Under the pieces are notes generated by a model that worked only from the letters and a program-made list of their open reading frames with translations, did not search any database and had not been told where the DNA came from. A stretch of DNA of 64,000 nucleotides from Thermoanaerobacterales bacterium UBA4880. GTDB lineage: Bacteria > Bacillota > Thermoanaerobacteria > Thermoanaerobacterales > UBA4877. Position numbers and translations under genes: made by a program. Position 1 is the stretch's first letter, and every line of letters begins with the position of its first letter. The DNA lies in the NCBI GenBank assembly GCA_002399285.1, contig DHDI01000002.1, positions 112,549 to 176,548 of the forward strand, written 5' to 3'. Below are positions 23,692-31,571 of the stretch, in pieces.

Positions 23692-25682
23692 TAATACACC
23701 CCCTCTGCTGCCGTCGCTATTTCCTCCTGTAGGATTGTTTTTATCCGACCTGCGACCGCATTTGCATCGGCTTCCTCATGCACATCGCCGAATTGGACGT
23801 TTATATTTGGCGCCAGCGTGGCCGTGCTAAACTTATTGATGTAATCCCTTTCTGCAATATCCCGAAGATATTTGAGATCCTCGTCCGACATATCGACGTC
23901 TACGGATTTACCCTTGCCGTTGCCTTGGACTGTGAGAGGATTAGAGGAGCTACCAAACTTGCTATAGTCAATCCCTTCATCCTTATTAGGTTTAGGCGCA
24001 AGGTTTTTAACTTTTTCACCGAGGCCCGCCCCCAGTTTATACCCAGAGTTATAAGCATCAGTTACCCATCCACTTTTGAACGTGTCAAACGTACCATATC
24101 CCTTTTGGAAAGCCGCGCCAATGTTCTCATACTTCTTTTTCTTTGCATACAGATCGGCGCTTTTGTTCGCGAAAGAGTCTATTTTGTCTGATATCCCACC
24201 CGTATCTATTGATACGCCGGGAATTTTGTTTAAACCGTTTATGACGCTACGTACGCCGTAGAGGACGTGTGATACAAAATCATCCCATCCAGCCTGGATA
24301 TTTATCCACGCGTTGGTGAATCCAACATCTATATTCTTTGACATAGCATTCAGCGCCTCGCTTGTGCCCAGAATAACGTCTAATACCCAAAGCCCTAAAT
24401 TCTTAAACGCCGTAATCACAACATTAATACAGCCCAAAATGATGCCCGTAGCGGAGTAGCTATGCCCTGTAATTTTATTTATTAAAGCAATAACAACATA
24501 AAACAGCGAAATTAAAATAATTACGCCCGTAACTATCCACGTAAGCGGGCAAGCTCGCAAAGCGGCGTTAAATCCGTCCTGCGCCGCGATCAGTGCGACA
24601 ATGGCCGCCGTTTCAAGCCACGATGCAACGGTATGCGCTGCCTTGGCTACAACGGTTTGTAAAATAATCAATTTATACGCTGCCATTGCTCCTACAATTC
24701 CCCATATAATAGGCGCAATAATGGACCAATTATTATAAATAAATGATCCTAATCGTGAAGCAACGTCAATAACCTTGTTTATAGAACCCGCAAGCAATTT
24801 GAGCCCCGCCTTTGTATTATTTACTAAAGAGGTAAACTTTTTTGAATTAATCGCATGATTAATTTTATCCATGACCGGCCCAAAGGCTTTTGATGCGTCG
24901 GTTTTAAAATCATTCCATATATCGCCAAAGGTCATAGGCAGCGTTCTAAATTGTGTATCTATGTCTTTGGCGGCCATAAACATAGCATTTTTTATGATAT
25001 CCGCTGAAATTTTCCCTTGTGAACCCATCTCTTTCAGCTCACCTTCTGACTTGCCAGTGTATTTCGCGATCGCCTTATACATTAGAGGCGCACCTTCCAT
25101 TATGGACGTTAGCTCGTCACCTTGTAATCTGCCCGATGCTAACGCTTGTGTAAGCTGTCTCATTGCCCCTTGTTGCGTAGCTGTATCAGCACCACCAACT
25201 TTAAATGCCTTTTGGGTAAGCTCTGTAAACGCGATCAGTTCATCATTCGAGCCGAACGCATCTCCTGCTAATAACCCTATTTTTGCTACCGCATCAGCCA
25301 TATCGTTGTACGAGCCTCTCGATCGCTTGGCGGCGGCAAAAATTTTATCTTGAAGTTCTGCCTGAGTTTGCAAGCCGTCGTTTATGAGGGAAAGCCGTGC
25401 AGCAGTATTTGTATAGGTATCAGTAATATCTATACCTTTTTTGAATACTGCGAAGCTTAAAAAGGTGCCAATTAACCTTGCTAAGCCAGCTTCTAAATTG
25501 CCTATGCCACCGGTAGCTGTGTTCGCACTAACCCCAGTCATTTGTAATTTTCGATTGAAGTCATCAGTACCTCGGCTCGCGTTTAAAATCTTTGCTGTGG
25601 CCTGGTCTGTTCCACGGCTAATATTACTAATTGTAGAAGAGTAACTATCAAATAATTTGAATATAGTTTTCAGTGTTGCCAT
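23691..25682 (-). CDS. Tail tape measure protein
   Basis: A 663-residue protein with a TP901-type N-terminal domain (SRGSYNDMADAVAKIGLLAG, then GDELTSIMEGAPLMYKAIAKY). Hydrophobic central segments around residues 330-430 follow. Its size suggests a fairly short tail of about 100 nm by the usual ratio. Its ATG overlaps the stop of the frameshifted chaperone extension (TAATG). Confidence 0.93.
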   Translation of the reverse strand: MATLKTIFKLFDSYSSTISNISRGTDQATAKILNASRGTDDFNRKLQMTGVSANTATGGIGNLEAGLARLIGTFLSFAVFKKGIDITDTYTNTAARLSLINDGLQTQAELQDKIFAAAKRSRGSYNDMADAVAKIGLLAGDAFGSNDELIAFTELTQKAFKVGGADTATQQGAMRQLTQALASGRLQGDELTSIMEGAPLMYKAIAKYTGKSEGELKEMGSQGKISADIIKNAMFMAAKDIDTQFRTLPMTFGDIWNDFKTDASKAFGPVMDKINHAINSKKFTSLVNNTKAGLKLLAGSINKVIDVASRLGSFIYNNWSIIAPIIWGIVGAMAAYKLIILQTVVAKAAHTVASWLETAAIVALIAAQDGFNAALRACPLTWIVTGVIILISLFYVVIALINKITGHSYSATGIILGCINVVITAFKNLGLWVLDVILGTSEALNAMSKNIDVGFTNAWINIQAGWDDFVSHVLYGVRSVINGLNKIPGVSIDTGGISDKIDSFANKSADLYAKKKKYENIGAAFQKGYGTFDTFKSGWVTDAYNSGYKLGAGLGEKVKNLAPKPNKDEGIDYSKFGSSSNPLTVQGNGKGKSVDVDMSDEDLKYLRDIAERDYINKFSTATLAPNINVQFGDVHEEADANAVAGRIKTILQEEIATAAEGVY

Positions 25683-26292
25683 TAATGCACACCTCCTTTC
25701 GCCTTATTTATTTCCCGCTGTTCATATTTGACTCGGACCTGTATACTAGCATAGATAAAGGCTTTTTCTCGCTCACTCATTTCGTTTAATACAGAAGGGA
25801 GAATATGAAGCTTTTGCAGGGCGAAGTGAGCTAAATTGAATTCCGCGTCGCCCTGCTCAATCAGTTTTTTACGCCATCAACGGTCTCATTAATATCTTCA
25901 TCAATACCGCTTAAGTCCTGCACTGCGGCGGCTAATTCCGCATACTCTCCAGCGTAAAGCATCTTTGCCAGTAAATCACTTTCTCCTAATACGTTATAAT
26001 GTTTTTGGAGTTCCGCATTACTCAAATCTGGAAATACTACCGCAGATGCCGTAAGCGCCTGAACATATTCAGCCTGGTCAAAGGTTTCATTACCTCTCTT
26101 ATCTCTTTTTGTGAATTTTTTAATCAATTTTTTATTTTCATCCTCTGAAATAGGTCTAATTATAAAAGGAACCGGCTTTCCGTCTTCTTGGAACCGGTTT
26201 GATACGATTATTTCTTTGTTTTCTGTTTGTATAGGGTTTAAAAATGCGTCTAATGAACCCATATTATTCTTCTCCTTTTTATTTTTGGGCAT
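25682..26292 (-). CDS. Tail assembly chaperone, long -1 frameshift product (gpGT-like)
   Basis: The short frame (25861-26292) ends just after A AAA AAC. A one-base backward slip at that heptamer leads into a 60-codon open extension that begins LIEQGDAEFN, contains MSEREKAFIYASIQVRVKYE and ends at a TAA overlapping the tape measure ATG. The extension has no start codon of its own. Length, position before the tape measure and helical content are those of the GT extension of lambda and many other phages. The fused product would be 203 residues. Confidence 0.8.
25861..26292 (-). CDS. Tail assembly chaperone, short product (XkdN-like)
   Basis: A 143-residue XkdN-family protein with LDAFLNPIQTENKEIIVSNR near the N-terminus and a conserved helical middle (NAELQKHYNVLGESDLLAKM). 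Such proteins coat the tape measure during tail assembly and are not in the virion. An alternative start exists 10 codons in (MGSLDAFL). Confidence 0.88.
   Translation of the reverse strand: MPKNKKEKNNMGSLDAFLNPIQTENKEIIVSNRFQEDGKPVPFIIRPISEDENKKLIKKFTKRDKRGNETFDQAEYVQALTASAVVFPDLSNAELQKHYNVLGESDLLAKMLYAGEYAELAAAVQDLSGIDEDINETVDGVKN
25864..25870 (-). other. -1 ribosomal frameshift slippery site A AAA AAC
   Basis: On the minus strand the heptamer AAAAAAC is in the X XXY YYZ phase, directly before the in-frame TGA stop. Shifting by -1 continues into the chaperone extension. Confidence 0.8.
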
Positions 26293-26297
26293 AATAA

Positions 26298-26321
26298 AAG
26301 CGCTTACATAGGTAAGCGCTT
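26298..26321 (-). terminator. Hairpin between cargo gene and tail chaperone
   Basis: AAGCGCTTAC pairs with GTAAGCGCTT around a 4-base loop just after the 26335-27153 gene. It is followed on the minus strand by TTATTATG, a weak T-run. Confidence 0.7.
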
Positions 26322-26334
26322 AGCCCTTTTTTAT

Positions 26335-27153
26335 TTACTTCATGTACTCTTGACCATCAAAGATAAACGATTTAACACCATCCCCGTCCGGCGTAAGGAT
26401 AAATTGAAATTTGCTTCTTATCATCGCGCCGAAACCGTTTTGAGAATCGACGTAACTCTGCACCAATATTTTATCCTTGTCTTTCCCGATGTACCAGTCA
26501 TTGATATTCGGGAATTTCGCCGTGGAAGGCGATTTCAGTATTGATTTTACCCCGTTTTGACACGCGATCTGTATATTGGATTCTTCGTCGATTGACATTG
26601 CCATACGTGGAGGATTTCCGAAGTACGATTTATCATATTTGATCTTAGCTATATCTATTTTTTCTTTTTCTTCGTCTGTATCCAACAGTACGTAAACGTC
26701 GTCTATTTTGTCCGTGACGCTTTCATATTCAAGAGCGACGCCGGTATCGACGGTTTTTACCATAGTATCAGCTGGGGTTATGCCAAACATAGGGAAGATT
26801 ACCTGTTCATCCGTATACGGCATTTTGACCGCATCGCCGGAATAAACGTTCAGCTCTACTACCTTGCCGTCGATCACTAAAAAGTCATAACTACCGCCTT
26901 TATAGGTATACGTAATGAGCGGGTACGTCTTCCCATTTATGCTTTTGAAATTACTTTTGTCCTTGCTTTCCGGCTCACCCATGATCTTGACCAGCTGCTC
27001 CGGCGTTATATTTGAAAATTGGTTTGCGTCAATGAGCGCTTCTTTTTGAGGGCTTTTTGACTCTGTGGCTTTACTTCCGTCGCCGAGTACGATGCCTAAA
27101 ATCGTCGCGAATATAAAAAAACCTATAACCGTAAATAAACAACCCTTCTTCAT
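26335..27153 (-). CDS. Membrane-anchored phage cargo protein, unknown function
   Basis: A 272-residue protein with a short positively charged N-terminus and one membrane segment (CLFTVIGFFIFATILGIVLG). The extracytoplasmic part has two regions: a beta-rich central domain and a C-terminal domain with SILKSPSTAKFPNINDWYIG, a motif seen in several exported Firmicute proteins. It has its own promoter and interrupts the tail module between the tube and chaperone genes. Superinfection exclusion is one possible role, based only on location and surface exposure. Confidence 0.65.
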   Translation of the reverse strand: MKKGCLFTVIGFFIFATILGIVLGDGSKATESKSPQKEALIDANQFSNITPEQLVKIMGEPESKDKSNFKSINGKTYPLITYTYKGGSYDFLVIDGKVVELNVYSGDAVKMPYTDEQVIFPMFGITPADTMVKTVDTGVALEYESVTDKIDDVYVLLDTDEEKEKIDIAKIKYDKSYFGNPPRMAMSIDEESNIQIACQNGVKSILKSPSTAKFPNINDWYIGKDKDKILVQSYVDSQNGFGAMIRSKFQFILTPDGDGVKSFIFDGQEYMK

Positions 27154-27184
27154 TTTCCTTTCCTCCCGCTATAATATTACCTTC

Positions 27185-27193
27185 ATTATAGCA
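27185..27193 (-). promoter_or_regulatory. Extended -10 promoter of the cargo gene
   Basis: TGCTATAAT on the minus strand is an extended -10 element about 32 bases upstream of the start codon. No good -35 is visible, as is common for extended -10 promoters. Confidence 0.6.
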
Positions 27194-27238
27194 GATGAAA
27201 AGGTTTCCTGCTATATTTACATATAGTCACCTGGAAGA

Positions 27239-27283
27239 TCAAAGTATTTGCACTGGATTTAAAAATACACTTAATAAGCCCAT
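27239..27283 (-). pseudogene. Duplicated 5' remnant of the tail chaperone gene
   Basis: The start MGLLSVFLNPVQIL copies the chaperone segment MGSLDAFLNPIQTE and then stops. The upstream bases also match the true chaperone leader, including ATTTTTGGGTAT versus ATTTTTGGGCAT and the downstream hairpin. This is the scar of an insertion that brought in the 26335-27153 gene. Confidence 0.75.
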
Positions 27284-27316
27284 ATTATCTCCTTCTTTTT
27301 ATTTTTGGGTATTAAA

Positions 27317-27338
27317 AAAGCACTCAAAAGAGTGCTTT
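27317..27338 (-). terminator. Terminator after the ImmA-like gene
   Basis: AAAGCACTC pairs with GAGTGCTTT around AAAA. It is followed on the minus strand by TTTTAATACC. Confidence 0.75.
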
Positions 27339-27353
27339 AAAACAAATCTTTGA

Positions 27354-27689
27354 TTAGTTGTATTGTAACTTATTTAGTCTATTTAATAATCTTGCTGCAA
27401 ATCTATCTATTTTATCTTGTATAGAGTATTGCAAGGTCTCTATCAAACAATTTATCCTGATTTTACATAATACTGCATAACCCAAGCAGCGAGCCAATTC
27501 ATTGGAAGTCTGTGTTACCTCTTTATTGATGCAAATGTACTTATGTTTACCATTGTTATAGTAAAAGCTCTTTATATCTTCAGGGCAATTTACCTTAAAA
27601 GTTTTAATGCCTCTCTTTCTTGCTAATGCAAGGAGTCGGTCTATAACCATATCATCGGATTTATCAAAAGCCATAACCTCCTTATCCAT
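27354..27689 (-). CDS. Degenerate ImmA/IrrE-like protein without HEXXH
   Basis: A 111-residue protein whose layout resembles the ImmA/IrrE family: YICINKEVTQTSNELA, then the position of the zinc site, then a C-terminal FAARLLNRL helix. The expected AHELGH motif reads ARCLGYAV, so the metal ligands are missing and it is probably not a protease. It follows the antirepressor gene directly. A protein-binding role in repressor control is possible but unproven. Confidence 0.55.
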   Translation of the reverse strand: MDKEVMAFDKSDDMVIDRLLALARKRGIKTFKVNCPEDIKSFYYNNGKHKYICINKEVTQTSNELARCLGYAVLCKIRINCLIETLQYSIQDKIDRFAARLLNRLNKLQYN

Positions 27690-27690
27690 G

Positions 27691-28473
27691 TTATAACACC
27701 TTCTCGGCTTGTTCGTTTTTAAATTTATTTATGAAGTATAATTGTCCTTTGCCCGTTAATTTTGGAGTGATGGATATGCTAATATCACCGTTTCCGTGCC
27801 CTATTGTCGTTTCCTTGAGCTCGAATAATCCATGTTCCATGCTATATTGAGTAGGTTTATTATAATCAGTTCCTTTTCGACTAATTAAGTAGCCATGCTC
27901 CCGAAGCCATTTAAAAAGTCTATTTTGACCAATATCCACGCCGTTTTGCCTTAACAATTTAGCTAATTCCCCTACTAAAATTGTTGTTTGTGAAGCTGTT
28001 ACTGACTCTGCAAAAACGACTTTTGGCTTATCTTGCTCGATCTGCTGTTCGGCCGCTGACCTCGCCTGCTGTTCCTTCTTGAGCTCGGTTGCCAACCGGA
28101 TAATAAAATCAGGATTTGTTAAGGTCTTTTCAATGGTCTCAGGCGTCATGTAGGCTCCATGTGTTCTGATTGACGGTATAACCTCACTTGTTATCCAGTG
28201 CTTAAATTCCTTCGCCTTAGGAAGCTTTGAACCCAATATTAAACTATACAAACCAGATTCATTAATAATAATTATATCTTGTTTACCCCCAGGGGTGAAC
28301 GATTCGTTCACCCCTTTATCATCTTCATCTACATGGTCTCTTATTGCCTTAAGCGGATTAGTATATTTTAAAATTTCCGCAATGTCTTTTCCTGCAAACC
28401 ATGGTTCTCCATCCTTAGTGATTGTTCTTACTTGCCCAAATTCTTCATTTTCGAATATACGCAAATCATTCAT
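27691..28473 (-). CDS. Phage antirepressor (Bro-N plus KilA-C domains), copy 1
   Basis: A 260-residue antirepressor. The Bro-N domain (residues 1-110) has FGQVRTITKDGEPWFAGKDI and SGLYSLILGSKLPKAKEFKHW. The KilA-C DNA-binding domain (160-260) has LAKLLRQNGVDIGQNRLFKWL and a GHGNGDISISITPKLTGKGQ ending. It lies inside the tail module behind a ribbon-helix-helix gene and an antisense RNA. A paralogue is at 48414-49193. Confidence 0.92.
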   Translation of the reverse strand: MNDLRIFENEEFGQVRTITKDGEPWFAGKDIAEILKYTNPLKAIRDHVDEDDKGVNESFTPGGKQDIIIINESGLYSLILGSKLPKAKEFKHWITSEVIPSIRTHGAYMTPETIEKTLTNPDFIIRLATELKKEQQARSAAEQQIEQDKPKVVFAESVTASQTTILVGELAKLLRQNGVDIGQNRLFKWLREHGYLISRKGTDYNKPTQYSMEHGLFELKETTIGHGNGDISISITPKLTGKGQLYFINKFKNEQAEKVL

Positions 28474-28504
28474 AATCAGTATTCTCCCTTCATTCTATAT
28501 TTTC

Positions 28505-28533
28505 TTGAATGAGATTACCGACTATGATATAAT
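28505..28533 (+). promoter_or_regulatory. Promoter of the antisense small RNA
   Basis: TTGAAT (28505-28510), a 17-base spacer and TATAAT (28528-28533) on the plus strand. TCATTC at 28490-28495 and GAATGA at 28507-28512 form a possible half-site pair for the ribbon-helix-helix regulator. Confidence 0.75.
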
Positions 28534-28539
28534 ATTTCA

Positions 28540-28608
28540 CAGAGGGCAACCTCGGTTGAGACACTCGCATCCCTTAGTCGAATAGGGCGAGTGTCTTTTA
28601 TTGTTTTT
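28540..28608 (+). ncRNA. Antisense small RNA between RHH and antirepressor genes (sar-like)
   Basis: Transcription from the promoter at 28505-28533 would start near 28540 and end at a strong terminator: GACACTCGC (28560-28568) with GCGAGTGTC (28587-28595), then TTTTATTGTTTTTT. A small GAGG-GCAA-CCTC hairpin precedes it. The product, about 69 nt, is complementary to the region between the ribbon-helix-helix gene and the antirepressor gene. This resembles P22 sar RNA, which lies between arc and ant. Confidence 0.7.
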
Positions 28609-28744
28609 TATTGGCTTGACTTTCTTTAACAACCTTTTTTATATATTCAATCAAAATTCCTTGCATATCTTTGCCCTGATTAATTGAATATATTTTAAAC
28701 TGTCTATGGAGTTCATCGTCAAGCCGGACTGTCAACGTTTTGAT
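28598..28744 (-). CDS. Ribbon-helix-helix regulator (Arc/CopG-type), non-ATG start
   Basis: A 48-residue protein reading (M)KTLTVRLDDELHRQFKIYS, then a second helix with GILIEYIKKVVK. This is the classical ribbon-helix-helix fold. The expected initiator position reads ATC, with a perfect TTAGGAGGTG site nine bases upstream. No ATG, GTG or TTG with good spacing exists in frame. Either ATC is used at low efficiency or the gene has lost its start. A palindrome in its own promoter suggests autoregulation. Confidence 0.65.
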   Translation of the reverse strand: MKTLTVRLDDELHRQFKIYSINQGKDMQGILIEYIKKVVKESQANKKQ

Positions 28745-28770
28745 TAATAACACCTCCTAACTTTATTATC

Positions 28771-28799
28771 ATTCTATCATTCTCGAATGATGAAGTCAA
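28771..28799 (-). promoter_or_regulatory. Promoter with palindromic operator for the RHH-antirepressor unit
   Basis: On the minus strand TTGACT (28794-28799), a 17-base spacer and TAGAAT (28771-28776). The spacer holds the palindrome ATCATTCTCGAATGAT (28776-28791), placed where a bound repressor would block polymerase. TCATTC half-sites recur just beside it and near the antisense RNA promoter. Confidence 0.75.
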
Positions 28800-28830
28800 G
28801 AGGTGCTATTAAAATATTTTTTGAACAAAA

Positions 28831-28856
28831 AAATCAGCTCCGACTAAAGCTGATTT
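28831..28856 (-). terminator. Terminator after the tail tube gene
   Basis: AAATCAGCT and AGCTGATTT form a 9-base-pair stem followed on the minus strand by seven T. It separates the structural operon from the RHH-antirepressor insert. Confidence 0.85.
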
Positions 28857-28877
28857 ATATCCCAAGGCTTTCCAGAA

Positions 28878-29354
28878 TTATCTATAGTTTTCCGGCAAAC
28901 CGAAGTATTTCAAAGGATTGATATCATCAAACGTAAAGTCCGTATCAAAGGTGATCGGGTCAGTCGAAGAATCATCCAATAAAGTAATAGGTATCGTCTT
29001 AGGTAATACGTTCAATAATACAACGTCCTGTTCGCCGATCGTGGATTGCTCATCCTCATTGTGAACCTGAATACTTATACCCCCATAAGTACCCCTCCTG
29101 ATATACTGAACCGCCATTTTGAGCATATCCGAATTCATGAAATACATTGTCATACTACCGGTACCCTCGGCTCCGATAGCCTTGTGTTGTGTCATACGAT
29201 GATTTAACAACCTTCTTGATTGGATCGTCATATCAAACTGCGCGCTTAATTTTGACACTTCAAATAGCTCCCGGTTTTGCCCATCGATCGTGATATACGC
29301 CCTGCCCTCGGAAGCTGAAATAGTGTCCCGCAGCTGTGTGTAGTTATCTGACAT
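28878..29354 (-). CDS. Tail tube protein (XkdM-like)
   Basis: A 158-residue tail tube protein of the XkdM family. The start resembles SEGRAYITIDGQNRELFEV, and the middle contains RRLLNHRMTQHKAIGAEGTG. The C-terminal FTFDDINPLKYFGLP is also conserved. It lies 17 bases after the sheath gene, as expected. Confidence 0.93.
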   Translation of the reverse strand: MSDNYTQLRDTISASEGRAYITIDGQNRELFEVSKLSAQFDMTIQSRRLLNHRMTQHKAIGAEGTGSMTMYFMNSDMLKMAVQYIRRGTYGGISIQVHNEDEQSTIGEQDVVLLNVLPKTIPITLLDDSSTDPITFDTDFTFDDINPLKYFGLPENYR

Positions 29355-29371
29355 AATTTATCATCTCCCCA

Positions 29372-30418
29372 TCAATTAAGCGAAACCGTGATATAGATTT
29401 TTTCGATCGAGTCAACAGGCTGGATATAGCAGTCAATTACCACGGCGTCGGAATCCGTACCGGGATTGACCGTGACGTCATCGGCCGTGAAATTCTGAAT
29501 CGCATTCATCCGTTGCAGCTCGTTGAAGTATTCGATCAGTGTCGCCCGAAGCGACGACCTACCGTCGGGGTTATTGTCTATCTCGCCGACATAGTTTGAC
29601 TCGTATATCTCCGTGATGTCATTATTTATGCCGTCGATAGTACGGATTACGCGATTCTTTTTAAACATCTTGCCCTTTTCATCCGTAACCGTTGTGAGCG
29701 AGTTAATATCATATACTGCGGTTACATTCTGCGCTGTGTCGACCTTGAATATGAATTGGCCGGCCGTTACCGCGGCTTCCATCTCGGATTTTGTCATTCT
29801 CGGGACTACATCAATCGCGCCGGCATACTTCTGGCCGGTATTCGATTTGTTTATGTTCGCACCAGCTGTCTGTCCTGCTACCCATGCGGTACACTGCGCA
29901 GGTGTCAATTCCGTGCCATCGGACAGCTTCACGCCCTGTGATACGTTTATAATGGACTCAATATCAGCTGTCATATTTGCCATGACTGCCTGTATCTTAA
30001 CGCCCTCATCCTCTCTCATGCCTTCTATCCATGTTTTGATAACCGTCTGATTTGCTGTATAGGTAGAGCCGGTATAAGGATAAGCCAAAGTGTTAAAGTG
30101 TACCGTCCGTAACGCCACTAATGCAGCCGTAATAGTATCTACATCGTGTTCTGTACCTAAGTTATAGACAAGCACGGTCTTAGCGCCCTTCAAGGCTTCG
30201 TTTACAAGCAGCTTGTCTGCAGCTGTTGTCCCTGTCGGGTATTTGCTCGCGTCCGTGGCTGTAATCTCATACATATCCCCCACGACGCCCGTGCTCATTT
30301 CTTGCATCAGCACTACTGTCCCCCTCTCTCCTGGTGTGATGGAAAGGGGAGCGTTGGTACGGAAGTTCAAGTACGCCCCGGGAAGTATTTTGTTCTGTTC
30401 TGTCCACGTTCCTGCCAT
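29372..30418 (-). CDS. Contractile tail sheath protein (XkdK-like)
   Basis: A 348-residue sheath protein. The N-terminus GAYLNFRTNAPLSITPGERG and the C-terminal region with GRSSLRATLIEYFNELQRMN and VDSIEKIYITVSLN match XkdK. This gene makes the tail contractile. Confidence 0.95.
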   Translation of the reverse strand: MAGTWTEQNKILPGAYLNFRTNAPLSITPGERGTVVLMQEMSTGVVGDMYEITATDASKYPTGTTAADKLLVNEALKGAKTVLVYNLGTEHDVDTITAALVALRTVHFNTLAYPYTGSTYTANQTVIKTWIEGMREDEGVKIQAVMANMTADIESIINVSQGVKLSDGTELTPAQCTAWVAGQTAGANINKSNTGQKYAGAIDVVPRMTKSEMEAAVTAGQFIFKVDTAQNVTAVYDINSLTTVTDEKGKMFKKNRVIRTIDGINNDITEIYESNYVGEIDNNPDGRSSLRATLIEYFNELQRMNAIQNFTADDVTVNPGTDSDAVVIDCYIQPVDSIEKIYITVSLN

Positions 30419-30422
30419 ATAA

Positions 30423-30836
30423 TCACTCCTTTATATTTGGATTTGTTTCTTGCGTCTGCATTTTTGCGTTTTCTTCAATCCGCATTTCCGAATAGTCGAT
30501 AGAAAAGAGAAAATGCAGTACATTATCTGTTATCCGCGCTTCCTTATTCAGCACTCTATATACGCCGATCAGGTCAAAAGCATGGAACAGATCCTCCGAC
30601 ACCGAAAAGCAATCTTCTTTTATCTCGGGAGTAGGTTTCGCGCTGAAAAAAGCCACATCAAACGAAACGTGACTTCTAAACTTTTCACTTAGCCGTTTTT
30701 TATAATTCTGGTTGATCAGCATTATTAGGAAGGAGGGTGTTTTAAACTTTTGCGGGACGTCCTCGTCATATATCGTGTACCCCGGGAACGCCGCCAAAAT
30801 GGCGTCTACAATAGCCTGCCTCACGTCAGTGATCAT
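30423..30836 (-). CDS. Tail terminator/completion protein (DUF6838, YqbJ-like)
   Basis: A 137-residue protein with YDEDVPQKFKTPSFLI near residue 22 and a beta-rich body containing FDVAFF. The position directly before the sheath gene is that of XkdJ/YqbJ proteins, thought to complete the neck-tail joint. It overlaps the gp10-like gene by 11 bases. Confidence 0.8.
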   Translation of the reverse strand: MITDVRQAIVDAILAAFPGYTIYDEDVPQKFKTPSFLIMLINQNYKKRLSEKFRSHVSFDVAFFSAKPTPEIKEDCFSVSEDLFHAFDLIGVYRVLNKEARITDNVLHFLFSIDYSEMRIEENAKMQTQETNPNIKE

Positions 30837-31236
30837 GTTTTTTATTCACCCTCTCTACCTCTTTTTCAAACTCTTTAGCCATAGTCTTGTCAACCTTGTC
30901 TATTGCGTGTTCAAGCATGTATTTGCCCTTTATAAAGCCCACGGTTTCACCGGATTTATTAACCACTCTATGACCGTCATTTACAAAACTGCTGTAATCC
31001 GCGGAGTTCATAAGCACCTTTGCGACCCCATCCCGTAATTTGACAGCATGGCTTGTAAACCAACTGCCACGCATGAAACCGGATAGCACCGGCGTATTCT
31101 TTGCCGCGTCTGCCATCCCTGCATTAACGGCCTTATTCAGTACTTTTACGTCGATGTCGGATATGTCATCAAACATGGCTTTAAGCTCTTTCCGATATCG
31201 GTCGATCGCTGCTCTATTCTCGCTTTCGTTGCTCAT
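30826..31236 (-). CDS. HK97 gp10-like neck protein
   Basis: A 136-residue protein with AKNTPVLSGFMRGSW and YSSFVNDGHRV, the conserved pair of segments of the HK97 gp10/XkdI family. It forms part of the head-tail joint. Confidence 0.87.
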   Translation of the reverse strand: MSNESENRAAIDRYRKELKAMFDDISDIDVKVLNKAVNAGMADAAKNTPVLSGFMRGSWFTSHAVKLRDGVAKVLMNSADYSSFVNDGHRVVNKSGETVGFIKGKYMLEHAIDKVDKTMAKEFEKEVERVNKKHDH

Positions 31237-31571
31237 GCTGTATCCATCCTCTTCACGGCAAATTCCTGGTGATCGCCATATGGGAAACCTTCGCCAACGC
31301 TTAGCGTGGTTTGTCTGCCGTTCCGCTGTATAACCTCTATTTCATCGCCTTCCTGAATATCGACATCAAGGCCGCAAAATAAGGTATAGGAATTAACGAT
31401 AGTCGGTACTCCGCTGCCGGTATCGACCAGTGAACCCTTGCTGTAGTGACACTTAACATAGGTATCATTTACTTTAGCTCTCACGGTCTTTGTGACGCCA
31501 TTTACAATGCGTTCCTCCCAGCGGTATATATCTATTTTATCACTCCAAAGTCTTTCCAGCGGGCCACTCAT
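31233..31571 (-). CDS. Head closure protein (YqbH/XkdH-like)
   Basis: A 112-residue beta-rich protein with WSDKIDIYRWEE near the N-terminus and IQEGDEIEVIQRNG in the second half. Order and size match the head completion protein of PBSX-like phages. It overlaps both neighbours by four bases. Confidence 0.8.
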   Translation of the reverse strand: MSGPLERLWSDKIDIYRWEERIVNGVTKTVRAKVNDTYVKCHYSKGSLVDTGSGVPTIVNSYTLFCGLDVDIQEGDEIEVIQRNGRQTTLSVGEGFPYGDHQEFAVKRMDTA

